A stretch of 36,045 nt of DNA from Muribaculaceae bacterium (lineage in GTDB: Bacteria; Bacteroidota; Bacteroidia; Bacteroidales; Muribaculaceae). The notes under the pieces are model-generated. The model searched no databases and was not told the DNA's origin. It saw only the letters and a list, made by a program, of their open reading frames with translations. Below, in pieces: positions 26,695 through 35,732 of the stretch (the first letter of the stretch is position 1; every line of letters starts with the position of its first letter). A program made the translations under genes and the position numbers. Where the stretch lies: NCBI GenBank assembly GCA_016290765.1, contig JAEEVE010000006.1:1-36045 (forward strand), given 5' to 3'.

Positions 26695-29600
26695 ATGAAC
26701 AAAATCTACACCCTGATGATGGCGTTGTTAGTGTCATGGACATTGACCGCCAGCGCTCAGACCCTTATCGATGAGGGGTTTGAGAATGTGCCTGGGACTC
26801 AGACGACCGCCACCTTGCCAAATGGCTGGGAAATGGTCAAACAGTACCCTGGCGCAAATTTGAATTACCAGTGGGCTGTTCACTACAGCTCGAGTGGCAC
26901 AACTATGAGCGGACACAAGTATGCCGCTTGTGATGCGCCCACTTATTCCGACCCCAACAACATGGACGCTTTGGGCCCGCGCACCGAAATCCTGCTCACA
27001 CCAGCAGTCTTGCTCGACAACACTTACCAGCTCGCTTTTGACTGGGAAGCTGCAGCCTATGGTGTGCTTGAACAGAAGCAGTACACCCTCAAGGTGGGTG
27101 TCGTCGATGTCGCAGCTAGCGACACGACGGTCATCTTTGACATCACCAACGAGGAGCAAGTGCGCGCTAGTGGCGTGCCAGCCGACCCCTACGGACAGTA
27201 CCTGTGGGCCAACTGGGCCGTACAGACCTCAAAGATTGACCTCTCGCCCTGGCAGGGCAAGACTATCAAGGTCGCGTTTATCTATGACTTGCTCAAGCCG
27301 ACTGGCAATATTGTCTATTTGGACAATGTGAGCATCAAGCAGCATGTGCCCGAAACGGGTCCCATCGCCGAACTGACACAGACGACCTACCGTTTCCCCA
27401 CTGCTTACATTGGCGAGAAACTCTACAGCGAGGTGCTGACCCTCAAGAATGTGGGTCTCAAGGGACTGAAGGTCACTGGATTTGAGGGACCTGACGCCTT
27501 CAGCCTGGTGATGGACACCGTCAACATGAACTTGGATGTCAACGAGACTGCCCGCTTCCAGATTTGCTATCAGGCAACGCTGATGAGCCCTGTCCAAGCC
27601 GACCTGGTGATTAAGACCAATGGGGGTGACGTGACACTGCATGTGGAGGCCGCCAAGATGGCTGTGCCCGACGGATACCAGCTCGAGCTCTTCGAGGGTA
27701 ACCAGTTCCCGCCTGCTGGATGGGAAACCGGTGGCTCGCACATTAACTACTGGACCAGCACCATCTATGCCCTCGAGGGCGACAAGAGTATGATTGGCTC
27801 GCCCTATATCGAGGAGAGCAATATTACCACACCTCGCCTTGACCTGAGCAACGAGGAGACGCCCACCGAGTTCATGTTTACCTATTATGCCAACTTTGTG
27901 GGTGAGGATATCTACTATCCCAGCAACGACCTGATTGTGCAGGTTTCGAGCGATGGTGGTCAGACATTCAGTGATGCATGGGTCGCCGACTATACCAAGA
28001 CCGACACGCTAATCAATGTCACCGTCGACTTGGCGCCCTACCGCAGCGAGGATGTGCGTGTGCGCTTTGTCAATACCGCTTGTGGATGGGATGAGGACTA
28101 CGGCATGGACGACGGTAGCTCATTCATCATCGACCGGGTGCTTTTGCCAGGTGTCTACGGTGTGGATGGAGCGCCCATGGCAACCGAACTGATTGCACCG
28201 GCCGACAGTGCCATCAACATCTATCCCAAGCGCATCGTCTTGAAGTGGAAAGAGGCTCAGTTTGCTCAGGGCTACCGCGTGTATGTAGGCAAGAACAACG
28301 ACGGCAACCCGGCATGGGAGCTTGTCAATGGCGTGGATGCGGGTGCCACTACCACCTACACCATCCCCATGGCCGACTACAGCACGATGTATGCTTGGAA
28401 GGTCGTTCCTTATAATAATGTAGGCGATGCAGCCGACTGCCCAACATGGGTGTTCACTACTCAAGAAGACAAGTCGGTCACCGAGTTCCCCTGGAGCGAG
28501 GGATTTGAGAGTGGCACATTTGCACCGCTGGGATGGCTTGCCGAGGGCGGACAGTATACCCGCTGGTCTGCTAGCGACTATTCCCCCTTCGATGGCAAAT
28601 ATAGCGCAATGGCATTCAGCAACGAGATTGAGGTGCCTGCTATCCTCACTACGCCCGACATCCAAGTCAACCAGGAAGGCATGCAACTGAGCTTCTGGTG
28701 GGGTAATGATCGTCCCGTCAACCTCGTGAAGGACAACGAGGCCGTGCACCAGAACCATACCACCGCCGAGGACGGCATCGATGCCGTGATGATGGACATC
28801 CAGGTCAACGGTGGAGAGTGGGAGCAGCTCAAACTTTTGAGCGACAACAAAGAAGGAGTCGATGAAGATGGCGAGCCCATTCGCTACTGGGTCTATGAGA
28901 CGCTCGACCTCTCACCCTACTACGGCAAGAACATTGCACTGCGCTGGCGTTATATCTCGCACAACTACAGCCGTTCGCGTGGCGCAGCACTTGACAACGT
29001 AAAGATTGATCTCGCTGGTTCGAATGTGAGCTTCAGTCTGGACAAGTGGGATGCTTACAAGGTGAACGCCAGCAAGGTCGAGACCTCGCCCACAATGGCA
29101 CTGACCAACCTGGGTAATCAGGCTGTCACTATTACCGACATCAAGTTTGAACAGACTGGCTTCTCGACAACCCTGGCTAAGGATGTTGTAATCGATGCAG
29201 CCGGCAGTGAGCAGTTTACTGTCTCGTTCAATGCAGGCAAGCTTGCCGCTGGCAAGGACTCGTTGCGCGTCAACGACAAGATGACCGTCACCTTTAGCGA
29301 CAACAGTGTCGCAGTCCTGCCAGTGAGTGCCGTAGCCATGCCAGCCGACACGCGTTTCTTCGGCTTTGAGCACGATGCCACTGGCGAGGGCCCCGCTGAC
29401 TTTACCGTCATTGATGTTGACCGTCAGGCAACTAGCCCGCTCAGCTTCTGGGACTTCCCCAACAATGGATATCCCCTGGCATTCTTCGTGCTCAACGACA
29501 GCCAGTGCTACAACTCGCTTAAGGAGCCTCACGGACACCAGTCGCTGATGACCCGTTGCAACGGTGATGGCGCATTTGAGGACTGGATTGTCTCTGCACC

Positions 29601-30075
29601 AATTCTAGCAACCAGCAGGACCAAGTTTGAGTTTGATGCCCGCAACTGGGAGAGCATCAACAGCATCATGCCTGCACAGACCCCGACGCTGCAAGTACTC
29701 GTGAGCACCACCAGTGCTACCGACCGCAACAGCTTTACTCAGGTGGGATATGATGTCACGCTCGACCTCTATGACGATGTTGCATGGACCCACTTGAGCT
29801 ATGACCTCAATCAGTATGATGGACAGCGCATCTTCGTCGCATTGCGTGCCAAGGCGGCCAGTTGCCTTGGAGCGTTCTATGACAACTTCGAGTTGGCACA
29901 CGTGGGCGTCATGGGTGACGTGAATCAGGACGGCGTAGTCGACATCGCCGATGTCAACATCGTCATCAACGTGATGCTCGGCAAGGAAAGCAACACGTTG
30001 GCCGATCTCACTGGTGATGGCAAGACCGACATTTCGGACGTCAATACGGTCATTAACCTGATGCTTGGCAAGTAA
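26695..30075 (+). CDS. Large secreted adhesin-type protein with choice-of-anchor domains and C-terminal dockerin-like pair
   Basis: A 1126-residue exported protein. Start 26695 is chosen because it opens the signal peptide MNKIYTLMMALLVSWTLTASA; an in-frame upstream ATG (26629) would add 22 residues before it. Four regions look like cleaved-adhesin/choice-of-anchor J domains, each beginning with a GFE-type motif and ending with a LDN-type motif: about 22-215 (DEGFENVPG ... YLDNVSI), 325-490, 600-770 (EGFESGTFAPLGW ... ALDNVKI) and 890-1065 (FGFEHDATGEG ... FYDNFEL). A fibronectin-III-like piece is at about 495-590. The last 54 residues carry DVNQDGVVDIAD and DLTGDGKTDISD calcium loops with VINVMLGK and VINLMLGK helices, as in the LRR protein. 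Such modules occur in gingipain adhesin regions. The binding partner is unknown. Confidence 0.9.
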   Translation: MNKIYTLMMALLVSWTLTASAQTLIDEGFENVPGTQTTATLPNGWEMVKQYPGANLNYQWAVHYSSSGTTMSGHKYAACDAPTYSDPNNMDALGPRTEILLTPAVLLDNTYQLAFDWEAAAYGVLEQKQYTLKVGVVDVAASDTTVIFDITNEEQVRASGVPADPYGQYLWANWAVQTSKIDLSPWQGKTIKVAFIYDLLKPTGNIVYLDNVSIKQHVPETGPIAELTQTTYRFPTAYIGEKLYSEVLTLKNVGLKGLKVTGFEGPDAFSLVMDTVNMNLDVNETARFQICYQATLMSPVQADLVIKTNGGDVTLHVEAAKMAVPDGYQLELFEGNQFPPAGWETGGSHINYWTSTIYALEGDKSMIGSPYIEESNITTPRLDLSNEETPTEFMFTYYANFVGEDIYYPSNDLIVQVSSDGGQTFSDAWVADYTKTDTLINVTVDLAPYRSEDVRVRFVNTACGWDEDYGMDDGSSFIIDRVLLPGVYGVDGAPMATELIAPADSAINIYPKRIVLKWKEAQFAQGYRVYVGKNNDGNPAWELVNGVDAGATTTYTIPMADYSTMYAWKVVPYNNVGDAADCPTWVFTTQEDKSVTEFPWSEGFESGTFAPLGWLAEGGQYTRWSASDYSPFDGKYSAMAFSNEIEVPAILTTPDIQVNQEGMQLSFWWGNDRPVNLVKDNEAVHQNHTTAEDGIDAVMMDIQVNGGEWEQLKLLSDNKEGVDEDGEPIRYWVYETLDLSPYYGKNIALRWRYISHNYSRSRGAALDNVKIDLAGSNVSFSLDKWDAYKVNASKVETSPTMALTNLGNQAVTITDIKFEQTGFSTTLAKDVVIDAAGSEQFTVSFNAGKLAAGKDSLRVNDKMTVTFSDNSVAVLPVSAVAMPADTRFFGFEHDATGEGPADFTVIDVDRQATSPLSFWDFPNNGYPLAFFVLNDSQCYNSLKEPHGHQSLMTRCNGDGAFEDWIVSAPILATSRTKFEFDARNWESINSIMPAQTPTLQVLVSTTSATDRNSFTQVGYDVTLDLYDDVAWTHLSYDLNQYDGQRIFVALRAKAASCLGAFYDNFELAHVGVMGDVNQDGVVDIADVNIVINVMLGKESNTLADLTGDGKTDISDVNTVINLMLGK

Positions 30076-30091
30076 CACAGCATTTGAGGCA

Positions 30092-30120
30092 CTAGAGGCT
30101 CTAACATCTAGAGCCTCTAG
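30092..30120 (+). terminator. Hairpin after the adhesin-type gene
   Basis: A perfect 12-bp stem CTAGAGGCTCTA/TAGAGCCTCTAG with a 5-nt loop lies 16 bp after the stop. No T-run follows, and CCTCTAG recurs just downstream. It may only weaken read-through to the next gene. Confidence 0.5.
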
Positions 30121-30180
30121 AACCTCTAGTTAACTATAAAATCTCAAATATAATTCTAACCCAATTAAAAACAAGCACTT

Positions 30181-33159
30181 ATGAAACACTTAAACTATTT
30201 GCTGGGCGTGGCACTGTTGTTGCTGGGCTTCAGTTGGGCAAGTGCTGAGACGGTGACGAACTACACAGTAGACTTCAACACCACCATCAACACGAGCAGC
30301 AAAGATTTTAGAGTAGCTCCAGGATGGTCACACATTGTGGGGTATACTGGTTATGGTAGCTTATACAGCTATTATGAAACATCTGGCGTTGATGGAACGG
30401 GTACGTTATATTGCGGCTCGCAGCAGTCAACTTTAGACTATCTGGTAACTCCTGCCATCACGGGTAGCATGACCATCCAAGTCAAGCTGAGTTACAATGG
30501 AACCATCCAGTTCTATGCCATTAACGAGGCCGAAGATGGTACGCTAACCCCAGGTGACCTCCTGCTTGAGAAGTCATACAGCTCGGAAGAGGGTGCAGTC
30601 TTCGCCGAAATGGCAATCAGCAACCTTAACGGACAGCGCGTGGGCATCGTAGGCAAATATGCTTATCTTGATAACTTTGCCGTCAATGGCACTGCCGAGA
30701 TTGTGTACATGCCGGGCTTGACCGTTACGCGTGAAGGCTATACAAGCTGGATTTATCCCAACTGTGATGTGGATAACCACTTCACCTATGAGTTTACTAA
30801 CATCACCGTGACTAACACGGGTGAGCGCGACATCGCGCTTGGCGAAGAAGGCTTCAGTATTTCGATCGCTCCGCAGAACAAGCCCGATCAGGTCGTCAAG
30901 ACTCTGGAGATTCCTGTGGCACTGGCAATGGGTGAGTCCTACACCTTTGAGAGCATCATGGTCGAGGAGACCTATGACGCCAGTTGGACCGAGGCCAATG
31001 GACGCAAGCGCATGGACATCTATGAAAACATGGGTGGCACATCGTGCACGGGCAACTGGATTCAGCCCAATCCTTATCTGCCTGGCATGAGTGTCAAGTA
31101 TGGTACTAACGACCTGAGCGAGGCTGTTAATGCTGGCAAATTCGGAGGCTTCGGTATGATTGGCGAGGCTACTAGCCGCGTGGCTACCGTGAAGAACACG
31201 GGAGCTGCACCGCTGGTGGGTACGGTGACTCTCACGGCTGAGGGATGCTTCAGCATCGACAACACCACCATCAACTTGGCTGCTGGTGAGAGCGCTGACT
31301 ACACACTGACCGCTAGCGCTGAGACACCGGGTATCTTCACAGGCGAACTCGTGTTTGCCGGTGACGGAGTCGAGAGTGTAACGATTCCGCTGAGCGCTAC
31401 CGTGCTCGATGCCACCAAGTTCTTTGAGCCGTTTACCAACAACGCCAGCTCGACCAATATCCCCGAAGGCTGGTATGCTCCCACAGGCAACTGGACAAAG
31501 ACCAATAACACCAATGGCGACAACAACTACGCCAAGTGCGGTTTGTTGGCTCCCCACAAGCTGATTACCCCGCTGCTCAAGGTGACCGAGGGCGAGAAGA
31601 TGACCTTCGAGGCTAGCAAGCAGAGTGGTAGCAGCGAGCAGTTTGTCAATGTCTACTACAGCGCCGACCGCGTGGAGTGGACGCTGGTGAAGGAGATTCC
31701 TGCTAGCGAGATGGAAGGCTCATACGGCAATGTGGTATTTAAGACCTTCGTTGTCGAGGGTGTGCCCGCCGGTGACTATTACATCGCATTCGAGAGCGGA
31801 TATTGCTTGATTGACAACGTCTATGGCTTCGAGCGTGTGCCCGTCGACTACGATGTGGTGGTCAATAAGTTCGATATTCCTGGCACAGTCATGGCCAACA
31901 ATGACGTGACTGCTAAGGTGACTCTCCAGAACCTGCTGAATGAGGCCGTGGCAGAATATGCTCCTGCACTTTACTTCGCAGGCGTGAAGGTGGCCGAGGC
32001 CGAGCCCGTCGAGATTCCCGCCAACGGCACCGCTGTCGTTGAATTCACCTTCGTTCCCAACGAAGTGGGTACCTTCCCCGCAAAGGCCGAGTTTGTCTTC
32101 AGTGAGGACTACACCGTCACTACCAACGAGGTCGAGGTGACTGTCAACGAAGAGAGCGCCAATACTCTTGTGCAAGTGGGTAATCCAACCGCTACAGGAA
32201 CGAGTGTACCAGTGAGTCTGCTCTACAACAACAGTGAATCAGAGACAATCTATACTGCCGAGCAATTGGGCATCGATGCTAACTCCATGATTACTTCGTT
32301 GACATACAAGGGCTACAGCACTGGCTCTAAGACGCTGACCCCGACCGTTACAATCTGGTTGGCAAATGCCGATGATGCAACTTTGGTCAATGGAATTGCT
32401 AACGTTCCCCTCTACAACACCGATGGCATGACAAAGGTGTTTGAAGAGGTGGTAACTTTTGAACCTAAGGGCTCTTCCAGTGAGACTGTTGACATGCTTG
32501 TTGCCAACTTGAGCGAGCCGTTCATGTATACGGGCGGTAACTTGCGTGTGATTGTTCGTTCAGTCAATGACGATTGGACTTCTTTCTACTTTGAATATGA
32601 CGGCAATGTCTCAGGTCAATGCGTCTATCGTCGCAATGACAACCAGGATACCTTCCTTAATGGTACTACCGTGTCGGCCACTTACAATATGCCAGTGGTT
32701 TACTTGGGCATTCAGAAGGAAGCAGTTACCTACAGTGGCGTTGTCAACGACACCGATGGCAACCCGCTCGAGGGTGTGACCGTGACGTTGACCAGCCAGG
32801 CTGGCCGTGGCGCTACCGCCGGTCCCGCTGTCTACACTGCTACCACTGATGAAGAGGGTAAGTTTGAGGTCAATGTGGTTCAGGCCGACAAGACCTACGA
32901 CGCAACCTTCTCGAAGGATGGCTACAAGGATGTGAACATTGAGGGCATCGACTTTGCCGACGGCAGTGTCGCACTCGATGAGCCTGTAGTGATGGAACTT
33001 GACAACGTGACTGGTGTCAATGGCATCAACGCTGGCAAGACCGTCGCTAGCGTGAAGTACTACAATGTCGCTGGCCAGGCTGCCGACAAGGCATTCCAGG
33101 GCGTGAACATCGTGGTCACCACTTACACCGACGGAACTGCTGGCGGCGTGCCATTGTAG
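30181..33159 (+). CDS. Large secreted surface protein, 3' end replaced at the chimeric join
   Basis: The visible frame codes 992 residues, with a signal peptide (about 1-22, ending WASA). The body is beta-rich with repeated Ig-like spacer motifs (VKNTGAAPLVGTVTL, then AAGESADYTLTASAETPG) and a choice-of-anchor-like segment near FEPFTNNASSTNIPEGWYAP. A carboxypeptidase-regulatory-type domain lies at about 848-925 (YSGVVNDTDGNPLEGVTVTL ... GYKDVNIEGIDF). The end VASVKYYNVAGQAADKAFQG and then NIVVTTYTDGT is the common C-terminal segment of Bacteroidales secreted proteins, which normally runs on for about eight more residues ending in Lys. Here it turns into AGGVPL and stops, because the DNA changes source at about 33139. 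The true C-terminus is missing. Confidence 0.85.
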   Translation: MKHLNYLLGVALLLLGFSWASAETVTNYTVDFNTTINTSSKDFRVAPGWSHIVGYTGYGSLYSYYETSGVDGTGTLYCGSQQSTLDYLVTPAITGSMTIQVKLSYNGTIQFYAINEAEDGTLTPGDLLLEKSYSSEEGAVFAEMAISNLNGQRVGIVGKYAYLDNFAVNGTAEIVYMPGLTVTREGYTSWIYPNCDVDNHFTYEFTNITVTNTGERDIALGEEGFSISIAPQNKPDQVVKTLEIPVALAMGESYTFESIMVEETYDASWTEANGRKRMDIYENMGGTSCTGNWIQPNPYLPGMSVKYGTNDLSEAVNAGKFGGFGMIGEATSRVATVKNTGAAPLVGTVTLTAEGCFSIDNTTINLAAGESADYTLTASAETPGIFTGELVFAGDGVESVTIPLSATVLDATKFFEPFTNNASSTNIPEGWYAPTGNWTKTNNTNGDNNYAKCGLLAPHKLITPLLKVTEGEKMTFEASKQSGSSEQFVNVYYSADRVEWTLVKEIPASEMEGSYGNVVFKTFVVEGVPAGDYYIAFESGYCLIDNVYGFERVPVDYDVVVNKFDIPGTVMANNDVTAKVTLQNLLNEAVAEYAPALYFAGVKVAEAEPVEIPANGTAVVEFTFVPNEVGTFPAKAEFVFSEDYTVTTNEVEVTVNEESANTLVQVGNPTATGTSVPVSLLYNNSESETIYTAEQLGIDANSMITSLTYKGYSTGSKTLTPTVTIWLANADDATLVNGIANVPLYNTDGMTKVFEEVVTFEPKGSSSETVDMLVANLSEPFMYTGGNLRVIVRSVNDDWTSFYFEYDGNVSGQCVYRRNDNQDTFLNGTTVSATYNMPVVYLGIQKEAVTYSGVVNDTDGNPLEGVTVTLTSQAGRGATAGPAVYTATTDEEGKFEVNVVQADKTYDATFSKDGYKDVNIEGIDFADGSVALDEPVVMELDNVTGVNGINAGKTVASVKYYNVAGQAADKAFQGVNIVVTTYTDGTAGGVPL

Positions 33160-33950
33160 GCCGCAAGATCCTCGAGCGTGGTCTCGCCGGAGAGCACGCA
33201 CACAAAGTCGACGCCCGCGTTGTCGGCGATGGCCTTGTCGGTGTAGAGCCTGTCGCCAACGACGGCTATCTCCTCCGGGGCGAACTCGGCGAGCACGGGC
33301 GCGAGCAGAGTGGGGCTGGGCTTCCCGAAGACGTGGCTGGGCTTCATGCCGTTGGTGATCTCGAGAAACTTCATCATCCCGCCGATGTCGGGTATCGGGC
33401 CGCGCTCGCTTGGGCAGCAGTTGTCGGGATGCGTGGCCACGAAGTCCACGGGCGTCTGGTTCCTCGTGCGTACTGGGCACATCGGGCTCGGCGGGCAGTT
33501 GCGCATGTTCCAGAGCGACGTCGCATCCGCGAGCTTCGCGTACGTGAGCTCCTTGTCGTACGTGAGGGCGATGAGCTCGTTGCGCTCGGGATCGTAGTCG
33601 AGCGACACTCCGGCGTCCGCCAGCCGCGCCGCCATGTGAGCCTTCACCTTCTCGCTTGCGATGAGATACACCGACTTGTACCCCTTCTCGCGTATGTACG
33701 CCTCAAGCGTGATGAGCGGCGTGAGTATCTGCTCGGGCGTCACGGGAATCGCCGCGCCCGCGATCTTCTTCATGTACTCCTCAGGACACTTCGAGGTGTT
33801 GTTCGTGAGGTAGAAGTACCTGAACCTTCCGCTCTTCGTGTTGTCGATGACGAACTTCACCGCGCTCTCGATGGGGTTCGGACCCATGAAGAGCGTGCCG
33901 TCGAGGTCGCACACAAACGCCTTCTTCTTCGTCAGATCAAACTTGCTCAT
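33123..33950 (-). CDS. HAD-IIA (NagD-like) phosphatase, 3' end cut by the join
   Basis: A cytosolic HAD-superfamily phosphatase of the NagD/subclass IIA type; the substrate cannot be read from sequence. Motif I is DLDGT with nucleophile Asp15 and acid Asp17; motif II is YFYLTNNTSK; motif III Lys is in HVFGKPSP; motif IV is GDRLYTD (232-238). The cap part shows VATHPDNCCPSERGPIPD, typical of the family. An unusual segment NMRNCPPSPMCPVRTRNQ sits before it. The start at 33950 is chosen since the longer frame to 34031 crosses the -10 box, and AAGGA lies 10-14 nt upstream. The last residues (AVPSV) are encoded by DNA at or beyond the join, so the true C-terminus is probably lost. Confidence 0.85.
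   Translation of the reverse strand: MSKFDLTKKKAFVCDLDGTLFMGPNPIESAVKFVIDNTKSGRFRYFYLTNNTSKCPEEYMKKIAGAAIPVTPEQILTPLITLEAYIREKGYKSVYLIASEKVKAHMAARLADAGVSLDYDPERNELIALTYDKELTYAKLADATSLWNMRNCPPSPMCPVRTRNQTPVDFVATHPDNCCPSERGPIPDIGGMMKFLEITNGMKPSHVFGKPSPTLLAPVLAEFAPEEIAVVGDRLYTDKAIADNAGVDFVCVLSGETTLEDLAAYNGTPPAVPSV
33130..33150. other. Junction between two unrelated genomes (likely assembly chimera)
   Basis: Left of here the reading frame is a Bacteroidales secreted protein up to TDGT; right of here the minus-strand frame is a HAD phosphatase ending near GTPP. Both genes are cut at their 3' ends, GC rises, and promoter and ribosome-site style change. Confidence 0.8.
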
Positions 33951-33987
33951 CAGCTTCTTGTCCTTTTCGATGCGAGAGAACGCGCAC

Positions 33988-33993
33988 ATTATA
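33988..33993 (-). promoter_or_regulatory. -10 box for the HAD phosphatase gene
   Basis: TATAAT on the minus strand, 38 nt before the start. The -35 place is poor (GTGCCG-like) and abuts the inverted repeat at 34016-34038. Confidence 0.55.
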
Positions 33994-34015
33994 CCAAAAA
34001 ACTCGCGCTTCGGCA

Positions 34016-34038
34016 CCGCGCCGTTTGACACGGCGCGG
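34016..34038. promoter_or_regulatory. Perfect inverted repeat over the -35 box (candidate operator)
   Basis: CCGCGCCGT (34016-34024) and ACGGCGCGG (34030-34038) are exact reverse complements around a 5-bp centre TTGAC, which is part of the -35 hexamer of the isomerase-like gene. A regulator bound here would block that promoter and could affect the divergent one too. Confidence 0.6.
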
Positions 34039-34053
34039 CAATGCTAGTATAAT
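34025..34053 (+). promoter_or_regulatory. Consensus sigma-70 promoter of the isomerase-like gene
   Basis: TTGACA (34025-34030), exactly 17 bp, then TATAAT (34048-34053). Both hexamers are perfect consensus, unlike any promoter in the left part of the window. Confidence 0.88.
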
Positions 34054-34070
34054 AAACGCATCTTTCAAAC

Positions 34071-34077
34071 AAGGAGG
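34071..34077 (+). promoter_or_regulatory. Strong Shine-Dalgarno site fixing the start at 34082
   Basis: AAGGAGG lies 4 nt before the ATG at 34082 and rules out the longer frame opening at 34025, which would start inside the promoter. Confidence 0.9.
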
Positions 34078-34081
34078 AAAC

Positions 34082-35677
34082 ATGAACTGCACATCATGCG
34101 CACGGCGCGACTTCATCTACGGAATCCTGGCTGCTGCCGCCACTGGCGGAGCCGCGGCACGCGGAGAGCTGGCCGACTTCTTCGCGGCCCTTCCCGCCCC
34201 CACGCCCGCCGGCAGCATACCCGACAAGTCCGGCGCCGTCAAGGTGCGCCTCGTGTTCTCGATCTGGGACGACGTGCAGGTAAGGAAGACATGGCCCAAC
34301 GCGGGCTTCGATTTCCGTCCCGTGATGAAGAACATCACCGACGCGCTCAACGCCGGCGTTCCCGGCGTAAAGTTCGTCCCCGGCATGGCGTTCGACGCCA
34401 AGGGCTCCGCAAAGATCCTCGAGGAGGACGCCAAGGCCGGCGACGTCAAGGGCTATCTCGTCATCCAGATGAACTCCTGGCCAAACGCCCTCGCCGGCAT
34501 CGTCAAGGCCAGCAAGCCCACCCTCTTCTGCAGCTTCCCCTATTCCGGCATCGGCGGCTGGGACGTGCAGAACGCCGCGATGCTGCGCAGAAAGCAGAAG
34601 AACTACGCCTTCATGTCATCGCTCGACTTCAACGACACCATCGGCGCAGCCCGCGCGTTCGAAACGCTCAAGAACGGCACCGGCGAAGATTTCGTCAAGG
34701 CCGCCACAGAATACCGCCTCGCGCATACGCCAGCGGAAACAGGCATCAAACCGTGCGAGGGTCCGCTTGAATGCCTCTCTCCCGAGGAGACGCTCGCCGC
34801 GGTGAAAGGCAAGAAGATTCTCTCCGTCGAAGGCTGCGACGCGAAAACCAAGGCGAAGATCCTCAAGGACTTCGGCATCATCGTGGAGAACGTGAAGTTC
34901 GACGAGCTCAACGCCGCCTGGGAGAAGGTTCCGGAAGCGCTTGCAAAGGCCAAGGTCGAAGAATGGAAGCGCACGGCGCGCAAGATCGCCGGCGTCTCCG
35001 ACGAGACCCTCCTCGGCTGCGCCAGGCAGTTCTACGGCATGAAGGAGGTGCTGAAGGCGCACGGCGCAGTGGCCATCTCCGTCAACTGCCTCGGCGGATG
35101 CTACACCGGCAAGCTCCACGCCTATCCGTGCCTCGGCTTCATGGAGCTGCAGGACCTCGGCCTCTTCGGCACGTGCGAGAACGACATCCGCTCCACGACA
35201 GCTATGGTCGTCTTTGGCGCTATGACCAAAGGCCGCATGGGATACATCTCCGACCCGGCGATCGACTCGTCGCGCCGCGCGATGATCTTCGCTCACTGCG
35301 TGGCCACGCGCAAGTACCTCGGCACGGACGGCCCCACCGCTCCATACGAGATCGAGACACATTCAGAGGACCGCATGGGCGCGTCAGTGCGCTCGATCGC
35401 GCCTGTCAACTATCCCGTCACCACGGTGCAGTTCCATTTCTTCGGTGACGGCGGCAAGGGCTGCGCGCTGGTGCAGACGGGCCGCACGTTCTCGAACGAC
35501 CCCGACGACCGCGCCTGCCGCACGAAGATGGTCGTGGAGGTGACGGGCGACTTCGAGAAGTCGTACCGCCTCTGGGACCTCTGGGGCTGGCACCGCGTCA
35601 CCTTCCTCGGCGACTTCAAGAAGGACGTCGAGGCTCTCGCGAAGAAGATCGGCTACCGCGTCATCTACGAGTCGTGA
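34082..35677 (+). CDS. Tat-exported L-fucose/arabinose isomerase-like protein
   Basis: A 531-residue protein. The N-terminus has a twin-arginine signal (RRDFIYG at 8-14, then an Ala/Gly-rich hydrophobic stretch), so export in folded form is likely. The body resembles the L-fucose/L-arabinose isomerase-like family found in PVC and other bacteria: NCLGGCYTGKLHAYPCLGFM, then CEND (365-368) with STTAMVVFGAMTKGRMGYISDPAID, HC (405-406) and HSEDRMGASVRS, ending with WDLWGWHRVTFLGD. The acid and His residues fit metal ligands of the aldose-ketose isomerase fold. The enzyme activity and substrate are inferred only at family level. An exported location is unusual for a sugar isomerase. It is divergent from the HAD gene, with a consensus promoter, candidate operator and strong ribosome site. 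Confidence 0.78.
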   Translation: MNCTSCARRDFIYGILAAAATGGAAARGELADFFAALPAPTPAGSIPDKSGAVKVRLVFSIWDDVQVRKTWPNAGFDFRPVMKNITDALNAGVPGVKFVPGMAFDAKGSAKILEEDAKAGDVKGYLVIQMNSWPNALAGIVKASKPTLFCSFPYSGIGGWDVQNAAMLRRKQKNYAFMSSLDFNDTIGAARAFETLKNGTGEDFVKAATEYRLAHTPAETGIKPCEGPLECLSPEETLAAVKGKKILSVEGCDAKTKAKILKDFGIIVENVKFDELNAAWEKVPEALAKAKVEEWKRTARKIAGVSDETLLGCARQFYGMKEVLKAHGAVAISVNCLGGCYTGKLHAYPCLGFMELQDLGLFGTCENDIRSTTAMVVFGAMTKGRMGYISDPAIDSSRRAMIFAHCVATRKYLGTDGPTAPYEIETHSEDRMGASVRSIAPVNYPVTTVQFHFFGDGGKGCALVQTGRTFSNDPDDRACRTKMVVEVTGDFEKSYRLWDLWGWHRVTFLGDFKKDVEALAKKIGYRVIYES

Positions 35678-35712
35678 TTCGTGGTTCGTGGTTCGTGGTT
35701 CGTGGTTCGTGG
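35678..35712. repeat. Tandem heptamer TTCGTGG, five copies
   Basis: Five exact copies of TTCGTGG directly follow the stop codon of the isomerase-like gene. Confidence 0.95.
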
Positions 35713-35732
35713 TATGAGTGCGTGATAGATAG

